Origin: an uncultured Flavobacteriaceae bacterium
GTDB taxonomy: Bacteria; Bacteroidota; Bacteroidia; Flavobacteriales; Flavobacteriaceae
Reading direction: 5' to 3'
Assembly (NCBI GenBank): GCA_947488345.1
Contig: CANKZQ010000006.1
Span: forward strand, 168,565-232,564
Length of the DNA: 64,000 nt
Positions 1-8,351 of this stretch are shown here, piece by piece. The position numbers and the translations under genes were made by a program. Position 1 is the stretch's first letter. Every line of letters starts with the position of its first letter. The notes beneath the pieces are model-generated. The model was not told where the DNA came from and ran no database searches. It saw only the letters and a list, made by a program, of their open reading frames with translations.

Positions 1-1
1 C

Positions 2-484
<483 letters not shown>

Positions 485-525
485 AAGAGACGCTGTTGTT
501 GTAGTTAATTTTTGTTGAGAAAAAA

Positions 526-1551
526 TTATTTTTTACCAAGAACATCTTTAGACATATGCATACTAACAAGCATATGCGGTACATCTACAGTTTCTGCAAT
601 TTTGAGATCTCCGGCAAGCGAACACAAAGCATAAGCCTCGAGTTCTGAAAGATCATGTTCGCTCATTAAATATTGAACCATATACAGCGTTGCTTTTTTA
701 GCCGCTTGATCGATAGTCTTCCCAAATCCAGTGGTTGCATAGTAAGTATCGGTTTCATATTGCGGTTCACTGATTTCTTTGTTCTTTAGTATTTCCAATT
801 GATATACAAATCGCATTGGAGCTTCTATAGCCGTACCACAAACTTCGCCTAAACCTTGTGCGGCGTGTGCATCTCCAATAGAAAAGAGAGCTCCTTCAAC
901 AAAAACTGGAAAATAGACAATAGTACCTTCAACTAGATTTGGATCATCCATATTTCCGCCGTTGGCTCGTGGTGGAATGGTAGAAAGCATTTCTCCGGTT
1001 TTAGGAGCAACTCCCATAACCCCTGGAAATGGGTTTAAAGGAATTTTAATATGCTCATTAAAGTCGACAAATTTCTTATCTTTTCCTAAAGCGTAAGTTT
1101 TTAGATATTTACCCTTAATTGTGTCTGCCAGAAAGCTAAATCCCGGTAGAATTGCGTTCCAGCCCCAATCTCCTAATTCAATTGTATGTAAGGTTACTTT
1201 AAGTACGTCCCCGGGTTTGGCTTCTTCAATATAAACAGGTCCGGTGAGCGGATGAATAGGATCAAATTTTAATGAATCTAAAACTGAAATATCCGAATCA
1301 ACAGAAATTTGTGCATCACTGGCATCTTCAGTATAGGCCTCAATAATGGCTCCAGACTTTACTATTAATACGGGTGGAATTAGACTACTAAATTTATTAT
1401 GAGTTTGATCTTTTGTAAGTGAATAATCAGGTGTAATCGTATCGGCAAGAATTTTAGTAGGACTTTCCTTTTGTTTTTCATTGCATGAAAGAATACAAAA
1501 AGAAAGAATGATACAGAATATATAGTGACTTCTCAAGAGTGAAATTGACAT
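526..1551 (-). CDS. acetamidase/formamidase family lipoprotein
   Basis: A 341-residue FmdA/AmdA-family protein; the family hydrolyses formamide or short amides to ammonia and the acid. Family signatures are GPVYIEEAKPGDVLKV, the GGNMDDPNLVEG segment and the GDAHAAQGLGEVCGTAIE motif, whose His, Asp and Glu are likely metal or active-site ligands. The N-terminus is a signal peptide ending in lipobox ILSC (Cys23), so unlike cytoplasmic FmdA this is a membrane-anchored periplasmic enzyme. It is transcribed divergently from cinA. The substrate cannot be told from sequence. Confidence 0.88.
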   Translation of the reverse strand: MSISLLRSHYIFCIILSFCILSCNEKQKESPTKILADTITPDYSLTKDQTHNKFSSLIPPVLIVKSGAIIEAYTEDASDAQISVDSDISVLDSLKFDPIHPLTGPVYIEEAKPGDVLKVTLHTIELGDWGWNAILPGFSFLADTIKGKYLKTYALGKDKKFVDFNEHIKIPLNPFPGVMGVAPKTGEMLSTIPPRANGGNMDDPNLVEGTIVYFPVFVEGALFSIGDAHAAQGLGEVCGTAIEAPMRFVYQLEILKNKEISEPQYETDTYYATTGFGKTIDQAAKKATLYMVQYLMSEHDLSELEAYALCSLAGDLKIAETVDVPHMLVSMHMSKDVLGKK

Positions 1552-1608
1552 ATTTATATTAATTGACTATTAAACTTCTTAAAAGTACTAAAATTTATCT
1601 ATTAGTGA

Positions 1609-1616
1609 TATCTTTG
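1609..1616 (+). promoter_or_regulatory. -7 promoter box for cinA
   Basis: TATCTTTG matches the Bacteroidota TAnnTTTG box and lies about 20 nt before the cinA start. No good -33 TTG is visible. Confidence 0.55.
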
Positions 1617-1635
1617 AAGGTTAAAACGAAATTCA

Positions 1636-2886
1636 TTGAACGCAGAAATAATTACGATTGGAGACGAGATCCTTATCGGACAAATAGTTGATACTAATTC
1701 AGCTTTTATAGGAAAAGAATTGAACAAAATTGGGGTATCTGTCTATCAAATTACCTCGGTGCAAGATGATAAAGAGCATATATTAAAGGCGATCGCTGAA
1801 GCGGAAGAAAATGCAGATATTATCATTCTCACGGGTGGATTAGGCCCCACTAAGGACGATATTACAAAACATACGATTGCCCAATACTTTGATGATCATT
1901 TGGTTCAAAATGATACGGTATTGAAACATATAGAATATTTATTTGCAAAGTATATCTCAACACCAATTTCTGATATAAACCGCCAGCAAGCATTAGTACC
2001 CTCGACAGCAACAGTTTTGACTAATAGATTTGGTACGGCTCCAGGAATGTTACTCGAGAAACAGGACAAAACATTTATTTCTTTACCAGGAGTACCATAC
2101 GAAATGAGAGCCTTGATTTCGTATGAAGTGCTGCCGAAACTTCAAAAAAAATACAATTGTCCATATATTATTCACAAAACCTTATTAACCTATGGTCTCG
2201 GTGAAAGCGCCATTGCGAGTCGAATAGAAGCATTTGAAGATAGCTTACCTAAAGAAGTAAAATTAGCATACTTGCCAAATTTAGGAAAGGTAAGATTGCG
2301 CTTATCAGGAAAGAGTTTTGATAAGAAAATAATTGAATCAGAGATAGAAAGATTATCCAATGAGTTGATTACGCTTGTGGAGGATATTTTTGTAGGATTT
2401 GAAGGTGAGCATTCGATAGAAGCACTTATTGGAGATTTATTGGTAAAGAATGAGCGCACCTTAGCGATTGCCGAAAGCTGTACTGGTGGGAATATCTCTA
2501 AAATGATAAGTTCAGTAGCCGGTGCTTCGAGGTATTTTATAGGATCTGTGGTAAGTTATTCTGAACAGGTTAAGATAAAGGCCTTAGGCATATCAAAAGA
2601 ACTTATTAATGAACATACTGTAGTGAGCGCAAAAGTTGCTGAAAGCATGGCTTTGGGTATACAAAAAAGTTACGGTTCAGATTATGCGATAGGGGTAACC
2701 GGTAACGCAGGACCAACCAAGGATAAAACCGATGCTTCTGTAGGACAAGTTTATATTGCTATAGCTACGCCAGAAGGGGTATTTGTACAAGATTTTAATT
2801 TTGGTCAGCCACGCGAAAAAGTAATACAAAGGGCTTCTGTGAAGGCATTAGAAATCCTAAAAATGAGTATTTTAAAAAAGTCTTAA
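1636..2886 (+). CDS. cinA: CinA family protein (NMN amidohydrolase type)
   Basis: A full-length 416-residue CinA. The N-terminal molybdopterin-binding-like domain shows GDEILIGQIVDTNSAFIG and TGGLGPTKDD. The C-terminal CinA/PncC domain shows AIAESCTGG and GVTGNAGPT. PncC domains deamidate nicotinamide mononucleotide in NAD salvage, and the N-terminal domain of some CinA proteins is an ADP-ribose pyrophosphatase. The start is TTG: the conserved beginning NAEIITIGDEIL follows it directly and no in-frame ATG lies upstream, while the promoter box sits 20 nt before. The stop is followed by the ribosomal protein operon promoter. Confidence 0.95.
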   Translation: MNAEIITIGDEILIGQIVDTNSAFIGKELNKIGVSVYQITSVQDDKEHILKAIAEAEENADIIILTGGLGPTKDDITKHTIAQYFDDHLVQNDTVLKHIEYLFAKYISTPISDINRQQALVPSTATVLTNRFGTAPGMLLEKQDKTFISLPGVPYEMRALISYEVLPKLQKKYNCPYIIHKTLLTYGLGESAIASRIEAFEDSLPKEVKLAYLPNLGKVRLRLSGKSFDKKIIESEIERLSNELITLVEDIFVGFEGEHSIEALIGDLLVKNERTLAIAESCTGGNISKMISSVAGASRYFIGSVVSYSEQVKIKALGISKELINEHTVVSAKVAESMALGIQKSYGSDYAIGVTGNAGPTKDKTDASVGQVYIAIATPEGVFVQDFNFGQPREKVIQRASVKALEILKMSILKKS

Positions 2887-2892
2887 AATAAG

Positions 2893-2924
2893 TTTGTAGA
2901 TTCTTTAAAAAGTTCTTATTTTTG
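2893..2924 (+). promoter_or_regulatory. promoter of the rpmB-rpmG-DUF4295 operon
   Basis: TTTG at 2893-2896 and TATTTTTG at 2917-2924 are 20 nt apart, a good Bacteroidota -33/-7 pair. It lies just after the cinA stop, leaving a leader of about 30 nt before rpmB. Confidence 0.75.
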
Positions 2925-2961
2925 CACCTCGTTTTGAAACAACAATTTTAAAGTTAAAGAA

Positions 2962-3201
2962 ATGTCAAGAGTTTGTGAGTTAACAGGAAAGAAAGCGATG
3001 GTAGGAAACAATGTTTCTCACGCCATGAATAAAACGAAAAGAAAGTTCGACGCTAATTTAATGAAGAAGCGTTTTTATCTTCCAGAAGAGGATAAATGGA
3101 TTACGTTAAAAGTGTCCGCTTCAGCGTTAAAAAACATCAATAAAAAAGGAATCTCTGCTGTTATTAAAGAAGCAAGAGCAAAAGGATTCTTGAAAAAATA
3201 A
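2962..3201 (+). CDS. rpmB: 50S ribosomal protein L28 (bL28)
   Basis: A 79-residue bL28 beginning SRVCELTGKKAMVGNNVSHA, the typical N-terminus, followed by the basic NKTKRKFDANL stretch. It is a structural protein of the large ribosomal subunit. First gene of an operon with rpmG 6 nt downstream and a DUF4295 gene, an order common in Bacteroidota. Confidence 0.97.
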   Translation: MSRVCELTGKKAMVGNNVSHAMNKTKRKFDANLMKKRFYLPEEDKWITLKVSASALKNINKKGISAVIKEARAKGFLKK

Positions 3202-3207
3202 TTAGAA

Positions 3208-3390
3208 ATGGCAAAGAAAGGTAACAGAATACAGGTTATTTTAGAATGTACAGAGCACAAAAATAGTGGTCAGCCAGGTACGTCTAGATATATTACTACG
3301 AAGAGTAAGAAGAATACTCCAGATAGAATGGAATTGAAAAAATTCAATCCTATTCTAAAGAAAATGACAGTTCATAAAGAAATTAAATAA
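3208..3390 (+). CDS. rpmG: 50S ribosomal protein L33 (bL33)
   Basis: A 60-residue bL33, starting [18 protein letters not shown] and containing [22 protein letters not shown]. It lacks the paired CxxC motifs of zinc-binding L33 and so is the zinc-independent form. It follows rpmB by 6 nt. Confidence 0.97.
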   Translation: MAKKGNRIQVILECTEHKNSGQPGTSRYITTKSKKNTPDRMELKKFNPILKKMTVHKEIK

Positions 3391-3426
3391 TTAGAGATTT
3401 TTTAAAATTTCAAAACACCTAGAGGT

Positions 3427-3576
3427 ATGGCAAAGAAAGCAGTAGCATCGTTACAAACAGGTTCTAAAAGATTGGCGAAAGCGATCAAAATGGTAAAGTC
3501 TCCAAAAACTGGAGCCTATATCTTTGTAGAAAGTATTATGGATCCTTCTAAAGTGAACGATTTTTTCAATAAATAA
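3427..3576 (+). CDS. DUF4295 small basic protein, probable ribosomal protein bL38
   Basis: A 49-residue basic protein beginning MAKKAVASLQTGSKRLAKA and ending VNDFFNK. Small Bacteroidota proteins of this kind always follow rpmG and carry the DUF4295 name. From memory, the Flavobacterium johnsoniae ribosome structure revealed an extra large-subunit protein, bL38, which I believe is this family; that link is recalled, not checked. The ribosomal operon position, size and charge agree with a ribosome component. Confidence 0.85.
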   Translation: MAKKAVASLQTGSKRLAKAIKMVKSPKTGAYIFVESIMDPSKVNDFFNK

Positions 3577-3600
3577 TCGTTTACAGAATATAGTATATAG

Positions 3601-3636
3601 GCTACTTTCATTTTATGAAGGTAGCTTTTCTTTTTT
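3601..3636 (+). terminator. terminator of the ribosomal protein operon
   Basis: Hairpin GCTACTTTCAT / ATGAAGGTAGC with a 3-nt loop and one G-U pair, followed by a T-rich run. The T run overlaps the ftsY -7 box. Confidence 0.75.
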
Positions 3637-3643
3637 ATATTTG
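3636..3643 (+). promoter_or_regulatory. -7 promoter box for ftsY
   Basis: TATATTTG, matching TAnnTTTG, lies 34 nt before the ftsY ATG and directly after the preceding terminator stem. Confidence 0.55.
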
Positions 3644-3677
3644 TTTCCGTTAATTTCATTACATAGCGCACAAGAGA

Positions 3678-4631
3678 ATGAGTTTATTTAAAAAGATATT
3701 TTCGAAAGAGAAAAAAGAAACCTTAGATAAGGGTTTGGAGAAAAGTAAAACAACTTTTTTTGGAAAATTATCAAAGGCCGTTGCTGGTAAATCTAAAGTA
3801 GATGATGATGTATTAGATAATTTAGAAGAGGTGTTAGTTTCATCCGATGTGGGTGTTGCAACCACCTTGAAAGTAATTGATAGAATTGAGGCACGTGTCG
3901 CTAGAGATAAATATTTAGGTACTGATGAACTGAATCAGATTCTTCGCGAAGAAATTGCAGGTTTGCTATCAGAAACAAATATTGGTAATGAAACAGAATT
4001 TACCATACCTGCAGATAGAAAACCATATGTCATTATGGTTGTCGGTGTAAATGGTGTCGGAAAAACGACGACAATAGGTAAACTCGCTGCACAATTTAAA
4101 AAACAAGGCTTGAAGGTCGTGTTAGGAGCAGGAGATACGTTTAGAGCAGCTGCCATAGATCAGCTTCAAGTATGGGCCGATAGAGTAGAGGTACCTATTG
4201 TAAAGCAAAAAATGGGTAGTGATCCTGCCTCAGTTGCCTTTGATACCTTACAATCGGGAGTACAACAAAATGCTGACGTAGTCATTATTGACACGGCAGG
4301 ACGATTACACAATAAAGTCAATTTAATGAATGAGTTGTCTAAGATCAAACGTGTGATGCAAAAAGTATCACCAGATGCACCGCATGACGTCTTATTAGTA
4401 TTAGATGGTTCGACGGGTCAAAATGCTTTTGAACAAGCTAAAGCATTTACGAAAGCTACAGAAGTTACTTCATTGGCAGTTACCAAATTAGATGGTACGG
4501 CCAAGGGTGGAGTAGTGATCGGAATCTCAGATCAGTTTCAAATTCCCGTGAAGTATATCGGTGTTGGAGAGGGGATTGATGATTTACAGGTATTTAACAA
4601 AATTGAATTTGTAGATTCATTTTTTAAATAG
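3678..4631 (+). CDS. ftsY: signal recognition particle receptor FtsY
   Basis: A 317-residue SRP receptor GTPase that docks SRP-ribosome complexes at the inner membrane. The N domain precedes the G domain with G1 loop GVNGVGKTTTIGKLA (about residues 122-136), the DTFRAAAIDQL insertion-box motif, DTAGR, TKLDGTAKGG and the closing GVGEGIDDL. The long acidic A domain of E. coli FtsY is absent; only a short basic, lysine-rich N-terminus remains, as is common outside Proteobacteria. It has its own promoter and is convergent with the next gene, 3 nt away. Confidence 0.97.
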   Translation: MSLFKKIFSKEKKETLDKGLEKSKTTFFGKLSKAVAGKSKVDDDVLDNLEEVLVSSDVGVATTLKVIDRIEARVARDKYLGTDELNQILREEIAGLLSETNIGNETEFTIPADRKPYVIMVVGVNGVGKTTTIGKLAAQFKKQGLKVVLGAGDTFRAAAIDQLQVWADRVEVPIVKQKMGSDPASVAFDTLQSGVQQNADVVIIDTAGRLHNKVNLMNELSKIKRVMQKVSPDAPHDVLLVLDGSTGQNAFEQAKAFTKATEVTSLAVTKLDGTAKGGVVIGISDQFQIPVKYIGVGEGIDDLQVFNKIEFVDSFFK

Positions 4632-4634
4632 AAA

Positions 4635-5723
4635 CTAATTCATCAAATCATTTAATTTCTCCCAAAGATCGTTGTCAAAACTAGAAGGGCCAAGCAATGC
4701 CTCACCAGCATCTTCTCCCATTCGTACGATGACTAAATTTTGACTTGGTACGATGTACAATTTTTGATCATTTTTGCCCAATCCAGCTATCAAATCATTA
4801 GGTGCATTTGAAATTAATTTGCCTTGAAATTCTGACGTCAATCCTGGACTTCTATAATTATCCTTACCATTGAGCCACCATAAATAGCCATATGCTTTAT
4901 TCATAGTTTGCGAGGTAGTAGTCATTTCATTGAAATAATTAATGTCATTTAAAATTGGTGTGCTATCCCAAATCCCTTTATTTAAATTTAAAAGACCAAA
5001 GCGTGCCATGGATCTCGCTGTGCTCCAATAAATATTGTTAAAACCATTTTCAATCCAAATACCATTCATACCAATCTTGTTTTTTAATTTGGAGTTAAAA
5101 TAAGTGGTAAAATCACTATCTATGGCACCTTCAATGATAACTTGTGTTAACGTGTAGGCGGCGTTATGATAATACCAAAAACTACCTGGAACATTTAAAT
5201 AGGTTAGGCAATTTGGAAGTGTACAATTTGTTAAAATAGGATTCGTATAATTCAATCCACTAGTCATAGTTATATGATGCCAAATTTTGATATTTGACTC
5301 TTGTTCATTTGTTAAGCTTGACCAATTTTCACCTAAATAATCCGCAGAAGTGTCGTTAAGGTGTAAATAGCCTTCTTCTTGTGCAATACCCACCATAAAA
5401 GCAGAAAGCGTTTTTCCTGCAGACGCCCAATACCAAGAATCATTTTGTGAGAAATCATCAAAGTATTTTTCAACGACAATTTTCCCATCTTTTAATATAA
5501 TAAAAGCCTTAGTGTCTTTATCGTTTAGAAAGTCATAAAGCGGTTGTTCAGCAGTAGTATTCCAATTTAAATCTGAAATTGAAAGTGTTTCCCAAACGTC
5601 AGAACCGATAGGTGGAAAGTACAATTCACGTTCACCAGATGGATTTTCTATTGCCGTATTATTACTCGAGCAACCGAATGTAAGTGAAATCACCGTAAAT
5701 AATAGAAAAAAGCGAAGTTTCAT
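4635..5723 (-). CDS. serine hydrolase lipoprotein, beta-lactamase/class C family
   Basis: A 362-residue protein with a signal peptide and lipobox LTFGC (Cys18). The catalytic SxxK motif is S101-A-G-K104 in WYWASAGKTLSAFM, and the second motif is probably the YHN of FWYYHNAAYT. This is the fold of esterase/DD-peptidase-like penicillin-binding proteins. It probably acts in the periplasm on an ester or amide; resistance function is not implied. It is transcribed towards ftsY and divergently from rimO. Confidence 0.88.
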   Translation of the reverse strand: MKLRFFLLFTVISLTFGCSSNNTAIENPSGERELYFPPIGSDVWETLSISDLNWNTTAEQPLYDFLNDKDTKAFIILKDGKIVVEKYFDDFSQNDSWYWASAGKTLSAFMVGIAQEEGYLHLNDTSADYLGENWSSLTNEQESNIKIWHHITMTSGLNYTNPILTNCTLPNCLTYLNVPGSFWYYHNAAYTLTQVIIEGAIDSDFTTYFNSKLKNKIGMNGIWIENGFNNIYWSTARSMARFGLLNLNKGIWDSTPILNDINYFNEMTTTSQTMNKAYGYLWWLNGKDNYRSPGLTSEFQGKLISNAPNDLIAGLGKNDQKLYIVPSQNLVIVRMGEDAGEALLGPSSFDNDLWEKLNDLMN

Positions 5724-5773
5724 GGGTTTTTATTTTAAGACCGTTTAATAGGTAAAAGGTTTAATTTAGATTG

Positions 5774-5781
5774 TATCTTTG
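5774..5781 (+). promoter_or_regulatory. -7 promoter box for rimO
   Basis: TATCTTTG lies 23 nt before the rimO ATG. No clear -33 element is visible. Confidence 0.55.
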
Positions 5782-5804
5782 CTGGCTCATTATAGAGGCT
5801 AGAT

Positions 5805-7115
5805 ATGCGTACAAAATCAACCAAACAAAATAAGATCAATGTAGTGACGCTAGGTTGTTCTAAAAATGTCTATGATTCGGAGGTTTTATTAGGCCAGTTA
5901 CAGGCCAACGGCAAGAATGCTGTACATGAAGACGAAAATGATGATGGTAATATCGTTGTGATCAATACCTGTGGTTTTATTGGTAAGGCTAAGGAAGAAT
6001 CAGTAAACACGATTCTGCATTATGCCCATAAAAAAGAAAAAGGTGAAGTTGATAAAGTCTTTGTGACGGGTTGTTTGAGTGAACGATATAAGCCAGATTT
6101 AGAGAAGGAAATTCCGGATGTAGATGCTTATTTCGGGACACATGATTTGCCAAATCTACTCAAGGTATTAGAAGCTGATTATAAACATGAATTGGTAGGA
6201 GAGCGTTTAACGACAACTCCAAAGCATTATGCGTATTTGAAAATTGCCGAAGGCTGCGATAGACCCTGTTCGTTTTGCGCGATCCCCTTAATGAGAGGAA
6301 AGCATGTCTCAACACCGATTGAGAATTTGGTGATAGAGGCAACGAAATTAGCCGAAAAGGGCATAAAAGAGTTAATATTGATTGCTCAAGATTTAACCTA
6401 TTATGGCTTAGATATATACAAAAAACGAGCCTTGGCTGAATTATTAAAAGTGTTGGTCAAGGTAGATGGGATAGAATGGATTCGTTTGCATTATGCTTTT
6501 CCAACAGGGTTTCCTTTAGATGTGTTGGAGGTGATGAAGAACGAACCGAAAGTCTGCAATTATCTTGATATTCCGTTGCAACATATCAATACCGACATAT
6601 TGAAGTCAATGCGACGTGGTACCACATTCGAAAAGACAAATAAACTGCTTAAAGAGTTTCGAGCGGCAGTTCCAGATATGGCCATTCGTACTACGTTAAT
6701 CGTAGGTTATCCTGGTGAAACCGATGCTATTTTTGAAGAATTAAAACAATGGGTGATTGATACTCGTTTTGATCGCTTGGGTGCTTTCGCCTATTCACAT
6801 GAAGAGAATACACATGCAGCGAAGTTGATTGATGATGTTCCTGAAGAAGTAAAAGAACAGCGTGTTTCTGAAATCATGGAAATTCAAAGCCAAATTTCTT
6901 TCGAATTGAATCAAGAAAGGATTGGAAATACCTATAAATGTATTTTTGATAGAAAGGAAGGTAACTACTTTTTTGGACGAACAGAATTTGATTCACCCGA
7001 TGTCGATAATGATGTAGTCGTTGATGCGACTCAACATTATGTGCAAATTGGACAATTCGTAAATATAAAAATTACTTCTGCCGGAGATTTTGATTTGAAT
7101 GGAGAACCTGTTTAA
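5805..7115 (+). CDS. rimO: ribosomal protein uS12 methylthiotransferase RimO
   Basis: A 436-residue radical-SAM enzyme that methylthiolates the conserved Asp of ribosomal protein S12. Three N-terminal cysteines for the auxiliary Fe-S cluster lie in VTLGCSKNVYDSE, NTCGFIG and TGCLSERY. The radical SAM CxxxCxxC is CDRPCSFC within AEGCDRPCSFCAIPLMRG, and the C-terminus has the TRAM domain. RimO rather than MiaB is supported by the CSKNVYDSE start and the IPLMRGKHVS context. The downstream lipoprotein begins 49 nt after the stop. Confidence 0.96.
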   Translation: MRTKSTKQNKINVVTLGCSKNVYDSEVLLGQLQANGKNAVHEDENDDGNIVVINTCGFIGKAKEESVNTILHYAHKKEKGEVDKVFVTGCLSERYKPDLEKEIPDVDAYFGTHDLPNLLKVLEADYKHELVGERLTTTPKHYAYLKIAEGCDRPCSFCAIPLMRGKHVSTPIENLVIEATKLAEKGIKELILIAQDLTYYGLDIYKKRALAELLKVLVKVDGIEWIRLHYAFPTGFPLDVLEVMKNEPKVCNYLDIPLQHINTDILKSMRRGTTFEKTNKLLKEFRAAVPDMAIRTTLIVGYPGETDAIFEELKQWVIDTRFDRLGAFAYSHEENTHAAKLIDDVPEEVKEQRVSEIMEIQSQISFELNQERIGNTYKCIFDRKEGNYFFGRTEFDSPDVDNDVVVDATQHYVQIGQFVNIKITSAGDFDLNGEPV

Positions 7116-7164
7116 TGACTTTGCAATAAAACGACTATCTTCGTTAAAACATAAAAATCAACAA

Positions 7165-7581
7165 ATGAAAAAAATCTTCTTCAACCTATTCTTATTGGCA
7201 TCGTTAGGTACTTTAGTAGCATGTAGTGGAAATTCTCCTGAAAGTGCAGCGAAAAATTTTTTAAAAAAAATGCATAAAGCCGATTTTGAAGGTGCAAAAG
7301 AATACGCGACTACTGACACAAAATCTATGCTAAGTATGCTAGAGTCGTTCGGAGCGAGAGACAGAATATTAGATGAATCTAAAGAACAAGGAAGTCTGAA
7401 CATCACGGTTGTTGACACGCAGATAGATGGTGATAAAGCAGTATGTAAAGTAGAATTGAAATATTCTGATACTGATAAAGTAGACACTCAGACGATAAAA
7501 TTGATCAAGAAAGATGATAAGTGGTTGGTGAATATGGGCAAAGAAGATTCTAAAAAAGAAGATTTAAAACCAAAAAACTGA
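7165..7581 (+). CDS. DUF4878-like lipoprotein
   Basis: A 138-residue lipoprotein with signal peptide and lipobox LVAC (Cys20). The mature part starts SGNSPESAAKNFLKKMHKADFEGAKEY, the layout of DUF4878 proteins, whose fold resembles NTF2-like domains; it ends in a lysine-rich tail. The frame extends upstream into rimO, but ATG 7165 is chosen because it gives a proper signal peptide and does not overlap rimO. It lies 20 nt before the next gene. Function unknown. Confidence 0.8.
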   Translation: MKKIFFNLFLLASLGTLVACSGNSPESAAKNFLKKMHKADFEGAKEYATTDTKSMLSMLESFGARDRILDESKEQGSLNITVVDTQIDGDKAVCKVELKYSDTDKVDTQTIKLIKKDDKWLVNMGKEDSKKEDLKPKN

Positions 7582-7601
7582 TCTGACTAAGAAACATAGA
7601 A

Positions 7602-8237
7602 ATGCGAAGATTTGTACTTATACTCTTCCTTTTAGTAGGATCGATTCTTGTAGCATTTAAATTTTTAAAATCCTCTTCAAGTCGTCCACTTGAAGAGGAT
7701 TTTTATTATGTGCTTAGCGAAGAAGAAAAGCAGCAACTGCAAACTGGTGACATTATTCTTCGCAGAGGTTATGGTTTTGTGAGTACCATGATTTTAAGGA
7801 TGATGCAAGAAGAAATACCTGTTACGCATTTAGGAATTGTAATTAGAGCTAATGATTCTTTACAAGTGGCACATTCACTTTCTAGTACAGTTTCAGATCA
7901 AGATGGCCTGAGATTACAGCAAATAGATTCATTTACACATAACTCATATGACAGTTCTTTACTAATTACACGATTAAAAAATATTCAGTCAAGTGACCTT
8001 GAAAAGATAAAAAAACAAGTAGCTTATTATCATATGAAGCAATTGCCTTTTGATCATAGTTTTGATTATAAAGATACTACGGCGCATTATTGTTCAGAGT
8101 TCATTTGGCGCATTTATGAGCACAATCTAAAGATGTTAAAGGTGGCAGATTCTATTTCTAACGAAGAGAAATACAACAGTTTGAAGACTTTTTACGATAC
8201 CGATTATTTTGACATTATTGTGAATCACCACCAATGA
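7602..8237 (+). CDS. YiiX/YebB-like permuted papain-fold (NlpC/P60-type) protein
   Basis: A 211-residue protein with an N-terminal membrane anchor (about residues 3-20). LQTGDIILRRGYG and THLGIVI contain the catalytic histidine region, and AHYCSEFIWRIYE holds the likely nucleophile cysteine. This His-before-Cys order is that of the circularly permuted papain-fold amidases (YiiX/YaeF type), thought to cleave amide bonds in peptidoglycan or lipid substrates. A perfect terminator-like hairpin lies inside the 5' end of the frame (separate entry), so an internal start is conceivable, although the residues before it form a convincing anchor. Confidence 0.78.
   Translation: MRRFVLILFLLVGSILVAFKFLKSSSSRPLEEDFYYVLSEEEKQQLQTGDIILRRGYGFVSTMILRMMQEEIPVTHLGIVIRANDSLQVAHSLSSTVSDQDGLRLQQIDSFTHNSYDSSLLITRLKNIQSSDLEKIKKQVAYYHMKQLPFDHSFDYKDTTAHYCSEFIWRIYEHNLKMLKVADSISNEEKYNSLKTFYDTDYFDIIVNHHQ
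7667..7704 (+). terminator. terminator-like hairpin inside a coding region
   Basis: Perfect 15-bp stem (left arm 7667-7681, right arm CTTGAAGAGGATTTT at 7689-7703), 7-nt loop and a run of five T. It sits 66 nt into the 7602-8237 frame and could attenuate that gene after the upstream lipoprotein. Confidence 0.6.
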
Positions 8238-8273
8238 TTGTAGGTATCTGGATTTGGCGTTTTAGTTAAAAAA

Positions 8274-8291
8274 GTGTTAGTATTCTAACAC
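8274..8291. other. inverted repeat upstream of bshC
   Basis: GTGTTAG-TATT-CTAACAC, a perfect 7-bp stem with a 4-nt loop, about 60 nt before the bshC ATG. It could be an operator or a weak terminator; only the minus-strand side has a T run. Confidence 0.4.
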
Positions 8292-8351
8292 AATTTCGAC
8301 TGATGCCTAAAAATTAGTATTTTTATCAAAATTCAACTGATATTAAACCTA

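Noticed and set aside
7099..7164. 5' extension of the DUF4878 lipoprotein frame
   Set aside because: It overlaps rimO and would hide the signal peptide; ATG 7165 is the sensible start.
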